DNA of 64,000 nucleotides from Thiomicrorhabdus indica (GCF_004293625.1 NZ_CP033040.1:930001-994000); one strand, 5' to 3'. Shown: positions 37,700 through 48,306, counted from the first letter of the stretch. The notes: generated by a model not told the origin, from the sequence alone. A program made the numbers and translations.

Positions 37700-38341
37700 A
37701 TGAGCCGATTTGAAACCGAAGATGAACAAGTCGAAGCCATTAAATCTTGGTGGAAGAAAAACGGTACGGCATTACTTACAGTGATTTTAGTGGTCGTTGT
37801 AGCTATTTCCGGTTGGCGTTATTGGCAAAACTCAGAGTTTGTCGAATCTGCAAATGCATCGGCAACCTTTGAGGTGTTGCAAAGTCGTTCTCTGCAAGGC
37901 AGTTTTGGCGATGTCGCGCGTGATGCATTGAAGTTGATGAATGAAAACCCTGAAAGTCCGTATGCAGCCGCGGCGGCATTATTGCACGCTAAGTATGACT
38001 TTGAAAAAGGTGAGATTGAGCAAGCGCAAACGAATTTACAGTGGGTAATTGATCATGCGACTTCCGAAGAGCTGAAAGCTATTGCTCAAATTCGAATGGC
38101 ACGCTTACTTGCTCAGCAATCCAAGTTGGATGATGCGCAGGCAATTTTGGCAAAAATTCCACGTGATGCAGAGGACTCAGCACTTTCAGCAGATATTGAT
38201 TATTTGCAGGGGTTGATTGCGTTGTCTAAGCAGGAGTTAACGCAAGCACAGACGGCTTTTCAGTCCGTGATTGATAATCCAAACACTGACGACAATTTAC
38301 GTGGCTTGGCTGAAATTCAGTTAGCTGATATTGCTCAATAA
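37700..38341 (+). CDS. yfgM: YfgM-type ancillary SecYEG translocon subunit
   Basis: 213 aa. It has a short acidic cytoplasmic N-terminus (EDEQVEAIKSWWKKNG), one transmembrane helix (about 25-43) and a periplasmic TPR-like region. YfgM associates with SecYEG and PpiD and helps hand proteins to periplasmic chaperones. It is followed by bamB 35 bp downstream, the standard hisS-yfgM-bamB-der order. Confidence 0.92.
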   Translation: MSRFETEDEQVEAIKSWWKKNGTALLTVILVVVVAISGWRYWQNSEFVESANASATFEVLQSRSLQGSFGDVARDALKLMNENPESPYAAAAALLHAKYDFEKGEIEQAQTNLQWVIDHATSEELKAIAQIRMARLLAQQSKLDDAQAILAKIPRDAEDSALSADIDYLQGLIALSKQELTQAQTAFQSVIDNPNTDDNLRGLAEIQLADIAQ

Positions 38342-38376
38342 CTACCGCCTCATATATTTTTTAGAGTGAATTTCCA

Positions 38377-39714
38377 ATGATGCAACCGCTTTTTACCAAA
38401 CAGAGTAAGCTAACACTAACCTTATTGATTGCAATGGGGTTAGGCGCTTGTTCTTCAACGATTGAGCTCAAAGAACCGCCTATGACGCCAATTGAATCTG
38501 AATTGAAAATGGTCAAAAAGTGGCAGGTATTTCAAGGAAGCTTGGACAAGCATGATACAGAAGGTTTGGTATTTACGATTAAGGATGAGCAGTTATTTGT
38601 CGCTAATAATAATGGGCGATTGAGTGCTCTGAAGGTTGCAGATACAAGTCGTTGGCAGGATCAGGTGGTATGGCAGGGTACTTTTTCAGAAAAAGTGATT
38701 TCCGGTCCTGTGATGGATGACGACCAATTAATTGTTGGAACGGCTAAGGGGCGTGTCAAAGCACTAGATCCAGCGACTGGAAGTGTTAAGTGGCAATCTC
38801 AGCTTTCAAGTGAAGTGTTAAGTGCTGCAACGGTTTCCCAAGGGAAAATTTACACACGTACCGCTGATGGAAAAATTTACGCACTAAACCGTGCAAATGG
38901 TGAAGTCGTCTGGGTATCTGAGCATCAGATGCCCAAACTATCTTTACGAGGCGCACCGAAAGTCTTGGCAAGTGATGATAAGGTCTACGTCGCTTGGGAA
39001 ACTGGAATTTTACAAGCACTTGAAGCGCAGTCTGGAAATTTAGCTTGGGAGACTCGAGTTGCAATCCCTTCAGGGAGAACTGATTTAGAGCGTATAGTAG
39101 ATATTCAGTCTAACTTGGCTTTACTAGATGGTACGCTTTACGCACTTGGTTTTCATGGAAAATTTGTCGCAATTAATGTCGAAACGGGTAACTTTCGTTA
39201 CGTTAAAGAGCTTTCTGGCTATCGTGATTTCGTGGTAGCTGACCAAGCCATTTATCTAGTTGATGAGAATGACGTTATTCAAGCATTGGATCGTTTTACA
39301 GGTACTACACTTTGGAAACAAAAAAGCATGGCGGGCCGTATGATTAACGACCTCAATGTATATGGTGGCGATTTAGTGGCTGCAGATGCTTGGGGCTACG
39401 TGCACTGGTTTAATGCTGTGCAAGGTAATGAGTATGCACGAGTCAAACATAGTAATGAATATGGTGACGGTAATCGTATTACCAACATGAAAGTCAGTGA
39501 TAATCAGCTGTATTTGATGGATGAAACGGGCACAATTAGCAAGTATCAAGTTGAAAAATCAAATTTACTGCAATTTAGAGAACAGATTGCAGAACAGACG
39601 GGTGAGCCAATTGAGCCACTGAATTCATCAGAAAGTGAGCCAGAAGAAACAACAGATCACGAGAAAATTGAGAAGTCTGAGTCAGGGTTCTTCTCAAAAC
39701 TCTGGCCATTTTAA
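38377..39714 (+). CDS. bamB: outer membrane protein assembly lipoprotein BamB
   Basis: 445-aa lipoprotein with lipobox LGAC (Cys at about residue 25) and eight-bladed PQQ-type beta-propeller repeats (for example VKALDPATGSVKWQSQL and IYALNRANGEVVWVSE). It is part of the BAM complex that folds outer membrane proteins. The C-terminal extension after about residue 390 is acidic and low in complexity, so the protein is somewhat longer than E. coli BamB. Confidence 0.94.
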   Translation: MMQPLFTKQSKLTLTLLIAMGLGACSSTIELKEPPMTPIESELKMVKKWQVFQGSLDKHDTEGLVFTIKDEQLFVANNNGRLSALKVADTSRWQDQVVWQGTFSEKVISGPVMDDDQLIVGTAKGRVKALDPATGSVKWQSQLSSEVLSAATVSQGKIYTRTADGKIYALNRANGEVVWVSEHQMPKLSLRGAPKVLASDDKVYVAWETGILQALEAQSGNLAWETRVAIPSGRTDLERIVDIQSNLALLDGTLYALGFHGKFVAINVETGNFRYVKELSGYRDFVVADQAIYLVDENDVIQALDRFTGTTLWKQKSMAGRMINDLNVYGGDLVAADAWGYVHWFNAVQGNEYARVKHSNEYGDGNRITNMKVSDNQLYLMDETGTISKYQVEKSNLLQFREQIAEQTGEPIEPLNSSESEPEETTDHEKIEKSESGFFSKLWPF

Positions 39715-39805
39715 TAGCGCGTTTTTACTCAACGCATGATAGTGAAAATTATCAAACCTGAAATTTATTTACGCTGAAAAGCACCTTTAAGAAGTCTAGC
39801 TACGA

Positions 39806-41236
39806 ATGTCAAAACCAGTAATCGCTTTAGTCGGACGCCCTAATGTGGGCAAGTCGACCTTATTTAATCGTCTGACGAGAAGTCGAGATGCCATTGTCGC
39901 CGACTATCCTGGACTGACTCGTGATCGTCAATATGGCACTGGTCGTATTGGAAATTCACCTTATGTTGTCGTCGACACGGGTGGTTTAAGCGGTGAATCT
40001 GAAGGTGTTGATCCACTGATGGCTGGTCAGGTTCGAGCGGCATTGGATGAAGCGGACGCGGTATTATTTTTAGTCGATGGTCGTCAAGGTTTAGTGCCGG
40101 GAGATGAGCAAATTGCCAACTATGTTCGCTTGTTTGAAAAACCCGTTCAGGTCTTAGTGAACAAGGCAGAAGGTTACGACCATACATTAGCAATTGCCGA
40201 ATTCTTTGAGCTTGGGCTGGGCGAGCCGATGGCGATTTCTTCCGCGCATGGAGATAATGTTGCTGTAGCTGTAGACTCTGTATTGTCAGAGCTTCCGGAA
40301 AAAGATGAAACCGATGAGATGGATCCTGATGATCATCCAGGAATTCGTGTTGCGGTCATTGGACGGCCAAATGTAGGTAAATCGACCTTAATCAATCGTA
40401 TGATTGGTGAAGAACGGGTGGTTGCTTTTGATATGCCGGGTACAACGCGTGACAGTATTTTTGTGCCGTTTATGCGAGATGACAAAGAGTACACTTTGAT
40501 TGATACAGCGGGTGTTCGTCGTCGTAAAAACATTAAAGAAAAAATTGAAAAGTTTTCGATTGTCAAAGCAATGGAAGCGATGGAACAGTCCCATGTGGTA
40601 ATCTTGGTAATTGATGGTTCAGAAGGGCTGACAGATCAAGATTTGACCTTGCTTGGTTTGGCGATTGAATCTGGACGAGGTTTGGTTCTGGCTGTAAACA
40701 AGTGGGATAATCTAACCTCATATCAGCGTGAGCAAGTCAAGCATGAGTTAAGCTTCCGTTTGCAGTTTGTGGATTATGCGAAACAACATTTGATTTCAGC
40801 ATTGCATGGTTCTGGTGTCGGCGACCTCTTTAAAACCGTGAATGCGGTTCACATGGCAGCTTTCAAAAAAGTATCAACTTCTGACTTGAACCGCGTATTA
40901 GAGCAAGCTGTGCATGAACATCAACCGCCGTTGATTTCAGGTCGTCGCGTGAAACTTCGTTATGCGCATTTGGGCGGTCTTAATCCTCCAAGAGTCATTA
41001 TTCACGGAAATCAAGTCGATCGCTTGCCACAGGCGTATACCAAGTATTTGATTGGGGTTTTTCGTAAAGCCTTTAAGTGGGTAGGAACGCCGGTCACAAT
41101 TGAATATAAAGCATCACAAAACCCGTTTGAAGGGCGTAAGCAAAAACAGAAGTTTGCATCCGATAAAGAAGCTCTAGATGCAAAAATGCGTCAGCGTAAA
41201 CGCAAAAAGAAAATGCAGAAAAAACGCATACAGTAA
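39806..41236 (+). CDS. der: ribosome assembly GTPase Der (EngA)
   Basis: 476 aa with two tandem GTPase domains, each starting with GRPNVGKST (residues about 8 and 190), switch motifs DTGGL and DTAGVRRR, and NKxD-type motifs VNKAEG and VNKWDN. A C-terminal KH-like domain and a very basic tail follow (RQRKRKKKMQKKRIQ). It acts in 50S subunit assembly. Note VNKAEG in the first domain, where NKxD has Glu-Gly; this is known to vary in Der. Confidence 0.97.
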   Translation: MSKPVIALVGRPNVGKSTLFNRLTRSRDAIVADYPGLTRDRQYGTGRIGNSPYVVVDTGGLSGESEGVDPLMAGQVRAALDEADAVLFLVDGRQGLVPGDEQIANYVRLFEKPVQVLVNKAEGYDHTLAIAEFFELGLGEPMAISSAHGDNVAVAVDSVLSELPEKDETDEMDPDDHPGIRVAVIGRPNVGKSTLINRMIGEERVVAFDMPGTTRDSIFVPFMRDDKEYTLIDTAGVRRRKNIKEKIEKFSIVKAMEAMEQSHVVILVIDGSEGLTDQDLTLLGLAIESGRGLVLAVNKWDNLTSYQREQVKHELSFRLQFVDYAKQHLISALHGSGVGDLFKTVNAVHMAAFKKVSTSDLNRVLEQAVHEHQPPLISGRRVKLRYAHLGGLNPPRVIIHGNQVDRLPQAYTKYLIGVFRKAFKWVGTPVTIEYKASQNPFEGRKQKQKFASDKEALDAKMRQRKRKKKMQKKRIQ

Positions 41237-41250
41237 ATAGTAATAATCTT

Positions 41251-41260
41251 ACCGGCCGGT
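41251..41260. repeat. ACCGGCCGGT palindrome after der
   Basis: Exact copy in a longer imperfect palindrome: AATCTT on the left and AAAGATTA on the right. It could form a hairpin at the end of the der transcript. Confidence 0.9.
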
Positions 41261-41391
41261 AAAGATTATACTTATCGGGCAATTAATTATTTTATGGCCT
41301 TTGTTGTGAAACTGACAAAGGCTTTTTTCGTTTTCTCTCTTCTGAAAATGGAAAGCATTATCATCTTAACTAAATAAGAGTATTGAATAGC

Positions 41392-44300
41392 ATGAGTCCA
41401 AATCCGACCAAACGTATTCGCGAAATTCCTTATAACTACACTTCTTTTTCAGATAAAGAGATTGTTACAAGATTTTTGTGCGATGAAGGTTGGCGCACGA
41501 TTGAAATCTTGCGAGACCAACGAAATACTGGCCGGTCAGCTCGTATGTTATTTGAAGTGCTGGGTGATATGTGGGTAGTGACTCGTAATCCGTATATCCA
41601 AAATGATCTATTGGATAACCCAAAGCGTCGAAATGCTCTATTGGCTGCACTTTACCATCGATTAAATGAAGTGGAAAAGCGTTTAGGCAACAACCCAAAA
41701 GCGACTAAGTTACACCAAGATATCACGCAAGCGGTTTCCGATTTTGAAGCTTGGTTCCCTGAGCAGGTAAAGCTTCGTGCTCGTGTGTTACGAAAACTCA
41801 AAAAAGTGACACGTGAAGACAATGTTGATTTTGACGGTTTAGCACGCGTTTCTCATGCGACCGATGCGACGGATTGGCGTGTTGAATTGCCATTGGTGGT
41901 CATTAGTCCCGATACCGAGGAAGAAACTGCCAAGATTGTCGGCGCTTGTATTGAGCTGGGATTAACGTTGATTCCTCGCGGTGGTGGAACAGGATATACC
42001 GGTGGTGCAATTCCGCTTCATGCCAACACTGCGGTCATCAATACCGAAAAACTCGAGTTTATGAGTTTGGTCGAGCAGGTTGAATTGCCAAAGATTGGCA
42101 AGGTTCCTACCATTCGGACGGGAGCAGGGGTTGTTACGCGTCGTGTGTCTGAACAGGCGGAACGATTTGGTTACACCTTTGCAGTGGATCCAACGTCACA
42201 AGATGCCTCAACCATTGGTGGAAATATTTCCATGAATGCGGGGGGGAAAAAAGCGGTTCTATGGGGAACCACTCTCGATAATCTGGCGTCATGGAAGATG
42301 GTGACACCGGATGCTAAATGGTTGGAAGTTGAGCGTATCAATCACAACCTTGGCAAGCTACAAGATCAAGCGACGGTCATTTTTGATATCAAGCGCTTTG
42401 AACAAGATGGTCAAACGCAAATTGGTGAAACAGAACGTCTAGAGATTCCTGGTTCGGCATTCCGTCAAGCAGGTCTAGGTAAAGATGTTACTGATAAATT
42501 CTTGAGTGGTTTGCCGGGTGTGCAAAAAGAAGGCTGTGATGGCTTGATAACCTCGGCTCGCTTTATTGTGCATCGTATGCCGAGCCATACTCGAACCGTC
42601 TGCTTGGAGTTTTTTGGCACAGATTTAAGCAATGCCGTTCCGGCCATTGTTGAAATTATCGATTATGTTGAGTCAAAAAAGGCGCAAGGTATCTTGCTAG
42701 CGGGTCTTGAGCATTTAGATGATCGTTATATTCGTGCGGTGAAATACAACACCAAAGCGGATCGCAAAGAGTTGCCCAAAATGCTGCTGCTTGCAGATAT
42801 TTGTGGTGAAAACGGTTTTGAAGTTGCAAAAACCTGTACCGAAATTGTCGAACTCGCCAATAAACGTGATGCTGAAGGTTTTGTCGCGGTTTCTGAAGAG
42901 GCTCGTAAGCGTTTCTGGCTTGATCGTTCTCGTACTGCAGCGATTTCTGCACATACTAATGCGTTTAAAATCAATGAAGATGTGGTGATTCCATTAGAGC
43001 GATTGAATGAGTATAACTCTGAAATCGAGCAATTGAATATTGAAATGTCGATTAAAAATAAGCTGGAAATTTTGGAAGCTTATGAGAATTATTTTGATAA
43101 CCCAATTGCAGAATTTACTTATGAAGATGATTTTGAAAATGCATCGGGTGACAACGCCGATTACTTTAAAAAACGTCTTGAGAACACTAAAGAGCACCTT
43201 GCTGCGGTGAAAGCTGAATGGTCGGAAATCTTACAAAAGTTAAATAAACCGGCCGGTGACAATCTGCATTTGTTGTCGGAAGAAACGCAGGCAAATATTC
43301 AAGAGGATGATCGAATCTTTGATTTGTTCTTGCGTCGTGATATTCGTATTAGTTTGCGTAAGAGAGTCAAGCAGTTCTTTGACCAGACCTTTATGGGGCA
43401 TGATTTCGAAGCCATGCACAAGGCCTTAGATGAAATTCATGCAGGGATTCGAACCAACCGTCTGTTTGTCGCGTTGCATATGCATGCCGGTGATGGGAAT
43501 ATTCACACAAATATTCCCGTGCACTCTGGCAATTACCAAATGGTGCATCAAGCCGAAGAGTTGGTTGACCGTATTATGGAAATCGCCCACCGTTTGGATG
43601 GGGTGATATCAGGTGAGCATGGTATCGGTTTGACTAAGTTCCAATACCTTGAGCAAGAAAAAATCGAAGCCTTTGTTAAATACAAAAACAAGGTTGACCC
43701 AAACGGCCACTTTAACAAAGACAAACTGATGCCTGGTTCTGGATTGCAGAATGCTTACACACCGGCGTTGAGTTTAGTGAAGCAGGAAGCGATTATTCTG
43801 GAGGCCAATGAGTTGGACGAATTGAATAATGATATTAAAGATTGCTTGCGCTGTGGTAAGTGTAAGCCGGTCTGTCAAACGCACATTCCTCGCGCAAATT
43901 TGTTGTATTCGCCACGTAATAAGATTTTGGCAACCGGTCAGGTAATTGAAGCGTTCTTGTATGAAGAGCAAACGCGTCGTGGGATTTCTCTACAACATTT
44001 TGATGCGATGAATGATGTCGCTGATCATTGTACAACGTGTCACAAATGTGAAACGCCTTGTCCAGTGGATATCGACTTTGGTGATGTGTCCATTCGAATG
44101 CGTAATATTTTGACCAATATGGGTAAAAAACGCTTCTCATTGACCACTAAAGCGGCTCTGTTCTTCTTGAATGCGAAGAATCCTGCGACCATTAATATTA
44201 TGCGTAAGGCGATGATCGGTTGGAGTGCGAACTTTATTACCCTTGGAAACAAATTGTTCCGTGCAATGGGCTTAGTGAAGAAGTCTTCAACAGAAGAGAT

Positions 44301-45264
44301 TCCCGGGAAAACCTCCAAGATTGCCCCTGTTCAGCAGCAAGTGATTAACTTTGTTCGTAAGCCTCTGAATACAGGGCCTAATAACCCTACCATGAGAAGT
44401 GTGTTGGGCTTGGAAGATAGTACTATTGTGCCGATTGTTTCCAATCCTGAAAAGGCAACAGAGGATTCGGATGCCGTTTTCTATTTCCCAGGGTGTGGTT
44501 CTGAGCGTCTGTTTAGCGATATTGGAATGGCGACGATTGCCATGCTTTCCGAAACTGGGGCGCAAACAGTATTGCCACCGGGTTATCTCTGTTGTGGTTA
44601 TCCACAAACTGCAGCAGGTCAAGCGACCAAAGGAGAGCAAATTACCGCTGAAAACCGTGCTTTGTTCCACCGTGTAGCGAATACCTTGAACTACATGGAT
44701 ATTAAAACGGTGATTGTGTCTTGTGGAACCTGCTATGACCAATTGCTCAAATATGAGTTTGGACGTATTTTCCCAGGATGTCGTTTAATGGATATTCATG
44801 AATATCTTCAGGAAAAAGGTATTTCTTTGGAGAGTGCGACCGGAACAAAATATTTGTATCATGCGCCTTGTCACGATCCAATGAAAATCAAAGATGGAAC
44901 TTCAGTGGCTCAAGACCTTCTAAAAACCGAAGAGGTTCAGTTGAATGATCGTTGCTGCTCAGAGGCGGGAACTTTGGCAACCGCTCGCCCAGATATTTCA
45001 ACGCAATTGCGTTATCGTAAAGCGATCGAGTTGAAAAAAGGCATTAAAGAGCTAACGGGTGAAGAAACTGCACGTGACGGTAATGTGAAAGTTTTGACTT
45101 CTTGTCCTGCATGCCAACAGGGTCTGAATCGTTATGAAGAAGAAACCGGCTTAAAAACCGATTACATCGTAGTTGAGTTGATTAAAAACTATCACGGTGA
45201 GCACTGGAAAGAGCAGTTTGTTGAACAGCTCAAAGAAGGTGGGGTTGAAAAGGTTCTATTGTAA
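41392..45264 (+). CDS. giant FAD-linked oxidase / Fe-S oxidoreductase (DUF3683-type)
   Basis: About 1290 aa. An N-terminal domain of about 150 residues (DUF3683-like) precedes an FAD-binding domain ([14 protein letters not shown] near 197), an FAD-oxidase C-terminal domain ([30 protein letters not shown]), two [4Fe-4S] motifs ([11 protein letters not shown] near 818, [12 protein letters not shown] near 880) and two CCG domains ([31 protein letters not shown]). This resembles D-lactate/glycolate dehydrogenase (GlcD/Dld) and GlpC-type subunits joined in one protein. Substrate unknown. The ATG at 41392 follows AAGAG. Palindrome at 43248-43257 encodes KPAGD in a linker. Confidence 0.85.
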   Translation: MSPNPTKRIREIPYNYTSFSDKEIVTRFLCDEGWRTIEILRDQRNTGRSARMLFEVLGDMWVVTRNPYIQNDLLDNPKRRNALLAALYHRLNEVEKRLGNNPKATKLHQDITQAVSDFEAWFPEQVKLRARVLRKLKKVTREDNVDFDGLARVSHATDATDWRVELPLVVISPDTEEETAKIVGACIELGLTLIPRGGGTGYTGGAIPLHANTAVINTEKLEFMSLVEQVELPKIGKVPTIRTGAGVVTRRVSEQAERFGYTFAVDPTSQDASTIGGNISMNAGGKKAVLWGTTLDNLASWKMVTPDAKWLEVERINHNLGKLQDQATVIFDIKRFEQDGQTQIGETERLEIPGSAFRQAGLGKDVTDKFLSGLPGVQKEGCDGLITSARFIVHRMPSHTRTVCLEFFGTDLSNAVPAIVEIIDYVESKKAQGILLAGLEHLDDRYIRAVKYNTKADRKELPKMLLLADICGENGFEVAKTCTEIVELANKRDAEGFVAVSEEARKRFWLDRSRTAAISAHTNAFKINEDVVIPLERLNEYNSEIEQLNIEMSIKNKLEILEAYENYFDNPIAEFTYEDDFENASGDNADYFKKRLENTKEHLAAVKAEWSEILQKLNKPAGDNLHLLSEETQANIQEDDRIFDLFLRRDIRISLRKRVKQFFDQTFMGHDFEAMHKALDEIHAGIRTNRLFVALHMHAGDGNIHTNIPVHSGNYQMVHQAEELVDRIMEIAHRLDGVISGEHGIGLTKFQYLEQEKIEAFVKYKNKVDPNGHFNKDKLMPGSGLQNAYTPALSLVKQEAIILEANELDELNNDIKDCLRCGKCKPVCQTHIPRANLLYSPRNKILATGQVIEAFLYEEQTRRGISLQHFDAMNDVADHCTTCHKCETPCPVDIDFGDVSIRMRNILTNMGKKRFSLTTKAALFFLNAKNPATINIMRKAMIGWSANFITLGNKLFRAMGLVKKSSTEEIPGKTSKIAPVQQQVINFVRKPLNTGPNNPTMRSVLGLEDSTIVPIVSNPEKATEDSDAVFYFPGCGSERLFSDIGMATIAMLSETGAQTVLPPGYLCCGYPQTAAGQATKGEQITAENRALFHRVANTLNYMDIKTVIVSCGTCYDQLLKYEFGRIFPGCRLMDIHEYLQEKGISLESATGTKYLYHAPCHDPMKIKDGTSVAQDLLKTEEVQLNDRCCSEAGTLATARPDISTQLRYRKAIELKKGIKELTGEETARDGNVKVLTSCPACQQGLNRYEEETGLKTDYIVVELIKNYHGEHWKEQFVEQLKEGGVEKVLL

Positions 45265-45293
45265 TCTTGTTAACTAAACATTAAAGCGCAATA

Positions 45294-45331
45294 AAAAACG
45301 CCAGCACTTTTTATAAGTCTGGCGTTTTTTT
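45294..45331. terminator. bidirectional terminator
   Basis: Stem AAAAAACGCCAG/CTGGCGTTTTTT with a 14-nt loop. It lies between the convergent oxidoreductase and cytochrome genes and has T runs on both strands. Confidence 0.88.
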
Positions 45332-45372
45332 ATCGAAAATTTAACCTATTGTCGGTTTTTCGAACTTGAATA

Positions 45373-45669
45373 TTACTTTTGAGTTTGAGATGCGTAGTAA
45401 GCGGCTAATTCTTTGATTTCTTCATCCGTTAGACCCGCTGCGAATGGCCCCATTGTTGCATCTTTACGGAAACCATCACGGAAATCTTTTAGAGTTTTTT
45501 CTAGGTAAGCGGCATGTTGTCCAGCCAATTTTGGAAAGTTAGGGACCATAGAATTACCATCTGCACCGTGACAACCAACACATGTGGCCGCTTTAGCCGG
45601 TGCTTGTGCGAAAGAAGCACTTGAGAATAGGGCAGTCGTTGCGACAGCAGCAATCATTAACTTTTTCAT
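45373..45669 (-). CDS. small periplasmic cytochrome c (c553/c5-like)
   Basis: 98 aa. It has a signal peptide (1-21, ending SFA) and the haem motif CVGCH near residue 29, with PKLAGQH and a distal Met in ATMGPFAAGL. GGAGAG lies 5 bp before the ATG at 45669; a TTG at 45681 overlaps that site and is rejected. Similar in size and pattern to the next cytochrome gene upstream, suggesting an old duplication. Probably an electron carrier to a terminal oxidase. Confidence 0.88.
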   Translation of the reverse strand: MKKLMIAAVATTALFSSASFAQAPAKAATCVGCHGADGNSMVPNFPKLAGQHAAYLEKTLKDFRDGFRKDATMGPFAAGLTDEEIKELAAYYASQTQK

Positions 45670-45793
45670 ATCTCTCTCCAATTAATCAAGTTTATGAGTT
45701 TGATAAAACAAAATTTATTATAAGGGAATTTTTTTAAGTTTGTATGCTTTCAAAAAAATTGCCTTATAAGCCGGTTTTGTTTTATTGAGTTAT

Positions 45794-45822
45794 AAAAAAA
45801 GCCGCAGCAGACGAGCTGCGCG
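45794..45822 (-). terminator. terminator of the second cytochrome gene
   Basis: GCCGCAGC pairs with GCTGCGCGGC with a 2-nt bulge; on the minus strand a run of seven Ts follows. Confidence 0.75.
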
Positions 45823-45851
45823 GCTTCTTGCTTCTTAAGTTGCAGTCTAAA

Positions 45852-46157
45852 TTATAGACCAGCAACGTATGCAGCGATGTTTTCCATGTCTGCATCAGAA
45901 AGACCAGCAGCCATTGGAGCCATCATAGAAGTCATAGGACCTACTTGCTCACCAGCTTTGTATTTGTGTAGTAGTTCAACAACTTTTGCAGGATCTTGAC
46001 CAGCTAGTTTAGGGCCAACACCACCTTCACCAGCACCACCGTGACAACCTGCACAAGTAGCGTAAGCTGCTTGACCTGCTGCTGCGTCACCCGCTTGCGC
46101 TGCTGCACCAAAAGAAACTAAACCTGCTGCTGCTAGAGCGATCATTGTTTTTTTCAT
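45852..46157 (-). CDS. small periplasmic cytochrome c
   Basis: 101 aa with an Ala-rich signal peptide (1-22, ending AQA), the haem motif CAGCH near residue 35, PKLAGQDPAK and Met candidates in GPMTSMMAPMAAGLSD. It shares PKLAGQ and AGL(T/S)D with the neighbouring cytochrome, so the two look like paralogues, each with its own terminator. GGAGAG precedes the ATG. In sulfur oxidisers such proteins commonly carry electrons from Sox to cbb3 oxidase; that role is an inference. Confidence 0.88.
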   Translation of the reverse strand: MKKTMIALAAAGLVSFGAAAQAGDAAAGQAAYATCAGCHGGAGEGGVGPKLAGQDPAKVVELLHKYKAGEQVGPMTSMMAPMAAGLSDADMENIAAYVAGL

Positions 46158-46430
46158 TTTGTACTCTCCTAAGCACTATAAAAATAAAAGTTCGGGTTTC
46201 CCCTGGGTGCATATTACAAACGCATTGCCATTTTTAGTCAAGCGACGAGACTTGAGCAAAGGTTGAATTAGCCTAAAATATTGAAGGAATTTACTATAGC
46301 AGCTATAGAGTCTGTCTAAATATTGTTAAAACTTTTGTCAGAAGTGGTAATTCAGGTGAGGAATTTAGCCATACAAATGCTTAATTCGTTAAAATTTACA
46401 TCATCAATATTACTTAGCTAAGGAAGGGAT

Positions 46431-46610
46431 ATGATTCGATTATGGATTGTGGTGTTTGCACTCACGCTGGCGAGTTGGTTGGTTCTTAAAGTCATTCGCA
46501 AACCAATGAATTTGTTTTTGGTGTTTGGTTTCTGGGTTGTGGCTATTTGGGGAACTATGGGGCTGATTTACGGTATTTCGGTGCTACTTGCTCAAAATAG
46601 CCCGATATAA
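46431..46610 (+). CDS. small membrane protein, 59 aa
   Basis: A short frame reading MIRLWIVVFALTLASWLVL, a basic turn (KVIRKPMN), then LFLVFGFWVVAIWGTMG and a short tail. Two hydrophobic helices are obvious. AAGGAAGGG lies 3-11 bp before the ATG, a near-perfect ribosome binding site, which is the main reason to call it a gene. It lies alone between the cytochrome and rsgA, so no partner is suggested. Function unknown; the family was not recognised. Confidence 0.7.
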   Translation: MIRLWIVVFALTLASWLVLKVIRKPMNLFLVFGFWVVAIWGTMGLIYGISVLLAQNSPI

Positions 46611-46615
46611 AAGAT

Positions 46616-46625
46616 ACCGGCCGGT
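46616..46625. repeat. ACCGGCCGGT palindrome after the small membrane gene
   Basis: Exact copy 5 bp after the stop codon, between that gene and the convergent rsgA. Confidence 0.9.
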
Positions 46626-46665
46626 AAAGAGTTCTCTGTAGAGTTTGTGGTTTGAGTATGTTTCT

Positions 46666-47682
46666 TTATGAAGATTCGTTTTCAAATTCTTCTAATAGAC
46701 GCCGAAAACTTTCATAGCGGCTCAGTGCAATTTCATCATCTTCCACAGCTTGTTTAATTGCGCAATGAGGTTCAATCGAGTGCGTGCAGTTGTTGTATTT
46801 GCATTGACCTAAAAAGGATGCGAAATCTGGATAATGTGTTTCCAGTTCAGTGAGTGAACAAGGATTTGGACTGAATTGACGGACACCTGGTGAGTCAATT
46901 AAGTTTCCACCATGAGTTGTTTCATTGTCTAAACTTGGAAGATGGTACAAAATACTGTTTGTCGTAGTGTGCTTGCCAAGCCCTGTGGCTTCAGATAACT
47001 CTCCGACTCGAATGTCTAAATCGGGAATCAATGCATTAATCAGTGAAGATTTACCGGCACCAGAGGCACCGACTAAGACAGAGTTTTTCTGGTCCATAAA
47101 TTCACGTAATTCTCGAAGGCCTTCTTCTGACACGCTTGATGCCGGCAAAATCTCAATTCCCATTTCTGCATAAGGGTGTAACAGTTCTGCAACCATTTCC
47201 CACTCTTCATCAGAGCTTAATAGGTCAACTTTGTTGATGATAATAATGACAGGGATATCCAGCTGTGAGGCGGCAACTAAGTAGCGGTCAATCATATCTG
47301 GGTGAATGCCGGGCACAACAGGCATGACGATACCAATAAAATCAATATTGGAGGCAATCATTCGTTTTTGCCCACGAAACCCAGGGCGACTAAGCTCATG
47401 GTGGCGTGCTAGCAGTTGAGTAACGACACCTTCATTCGTGTTTGGCACTTCTTGCCAAACCACTTCATCACCAGCGACCAACTTGCCAAGTCCTTGACGA
47501 ATTGCGCAGCTAAATTGCTCACCGGATTGATTTTCTAGCAAAACGCGCTTACCAAAACTGGTAATAATCAGACCTTTTTGCTGTTCATCACTCAATTGAG
47601 ATTCATCAATCAGTGTTTGTGTTGCTTGGCGCTTCTCTTGAATCCGAGCAATCTGCTTTTTATTTAAACGTCGTTTTGCCAT
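46666..47682 (-). CDS. rsgA: small ribosomal subunit biogenesis GTPase RsgA
   Basis: 338 aa. It has a basic N-terminus, an OB-fold, a circularly permuted GTPase domain (IINKVDL, GASGAGKSSLINAL, DSPGVRQF) and a C-terminal zinc finger (CKYNNCTHSIEPHCAIK). RsgA tests 30S subunits late in assembly. It is close to orn, as in many gammaproteobacteria, but here a dehydratase and a protease gene lie between them. Confidence 0.96.
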   Translation of the reverse strand: MAKRRLNKKQIARIQEKRQATQTLIDESQLSDEQQKGLIITSFGKRVLLENQSGEQFSCAIRQGLGKLVAGDEVVWQEVPNTNEGVVTQLLARHHELSRPGFRGQKRMIASNIDFIGIVMPVVPGIHPDMIDRYLVAASQLDIPVIIIINKVDLLSSDEEWEMVAELLHPYAEMGIEILPASSVSEEGLRELREFMDQKNSVLVGASGAGKSSLINALIPDLDIRVGELSEATGLGKHTTTNSILYHLPSLDNETTHGGNLIDSPGVRQFSPNPCSLTELETHYPDFASFLGQCKYNNCTHSIEPHCAIKQAVEDDEIALSRYESFRRLLEEFENESS

Positions 47683-47734
47683 TGAAAAAATATGCCTTGG
47701 AGATAAATGTTCTGCAAGTAATTCCGAAAGATGT

Positions 47735-47752
47735 CACTTGTACCCTTGCGGT
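47735..47752. repeat. 18-bp repeat upstream of rsgA
   Basis: CACTTGTACCCTTGCGGT, identical to 48213-48230. On the minus strand it lies about 52 bp before the rsgA start. Surrounding bases are also similar (AAACCCATCCATG versus GAACTCATTCATG). Confidence 0.75.
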
Positions 47753-47806
47753 ATGAACTCATTCATGAAGTTTCCAGATTCGCTTGCTGAATCATTTCGA
47801 TTTAAA

Positions 47807-48157
47807 TTAACTTTCAATCAGCGCATTGATTTTAGCGGCCATAATCATATCGTTCATGGTCAAGCCTTTCACAACATGGGTTGTCAGTGTGATTTTGCAT
47901 TCATTGTAGCCAAAGCAGATCTCAGGATGATGATCTTCTTTATGTGCCAGCCAAGTGACAGCATTCACAAACGCAGTTGTTTGGTAGTAATTTTTGAACT
48001 TAAAGGTTTTGCGAATGTCTGCATAGTTGAGAGGCGCTTCCCAACCTTCAAGTTCTGAAACATTGCTTTCGATAGAGGGAATAATCAGAGACTTATCTTT
48101 GGCAGACTTTGGTTCACATTTGCTGTTCAAAAGTTCGTTTAAAATTGTGTTTTCCAT
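47807..48157 (-). CDS. phhB: 4a-hydroxytetrahydrobiopterin dehydratase (pterin carbinolamine dehydratase)
   Basis: 116 aa. The active-site motif AHKEDHHPEI and the later THVVKGLTMND are diagnostic of the family. In organisms with phenylalanine hydroxylase it recycles the pterin cofactor; in others it supports molybdopterin enzymes or folate metabolism. No hydroxylase gene is in this window. The N-terminal ~25 residues are longer than usual. Confidence 0.9.
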   Translation of the reverse strand: MENTILNELLNSKCEPKSAKDKSLIIPSIESNVSELEGWEAPLNYADIRKTFKFKNYYQTTAFVNAVTWLAHKEDHHPEICFGYNECKITLTTHVVKGLTMNDMIMAAKINALIES

Positions 48158-48212
48158 AATATTTCCATAAGTTTTTTATTTTTAGAAACCGATAAATACT
48201 TTATAAAGACGC

Positions 48213-48230
48213 CACTTGTACCCTTGCGGT
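48213..48230. repeat. 18-bp repeat upstream of phhB
   Basis: Second copy of CACTTGTACCCTTGCGGT, about 56 bp before the phhB start on the minus strand, the same relative place as the copy before rsgA. Confidence 0.75.
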
Positions 48231-48306
48231 GCAAACCCATCCATGTGGGATACTCGAATGGGTGCGACTCAGACCATCCAAGCCTTCGGCGCTTTACAAA
48301 GCATTA

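Noticed and set aside
47738-48058. 106-aa plus-strand ORF near the 18-bp repeat
   Set aside because: It is antisense to phhB, which has clear catalytic motifs.
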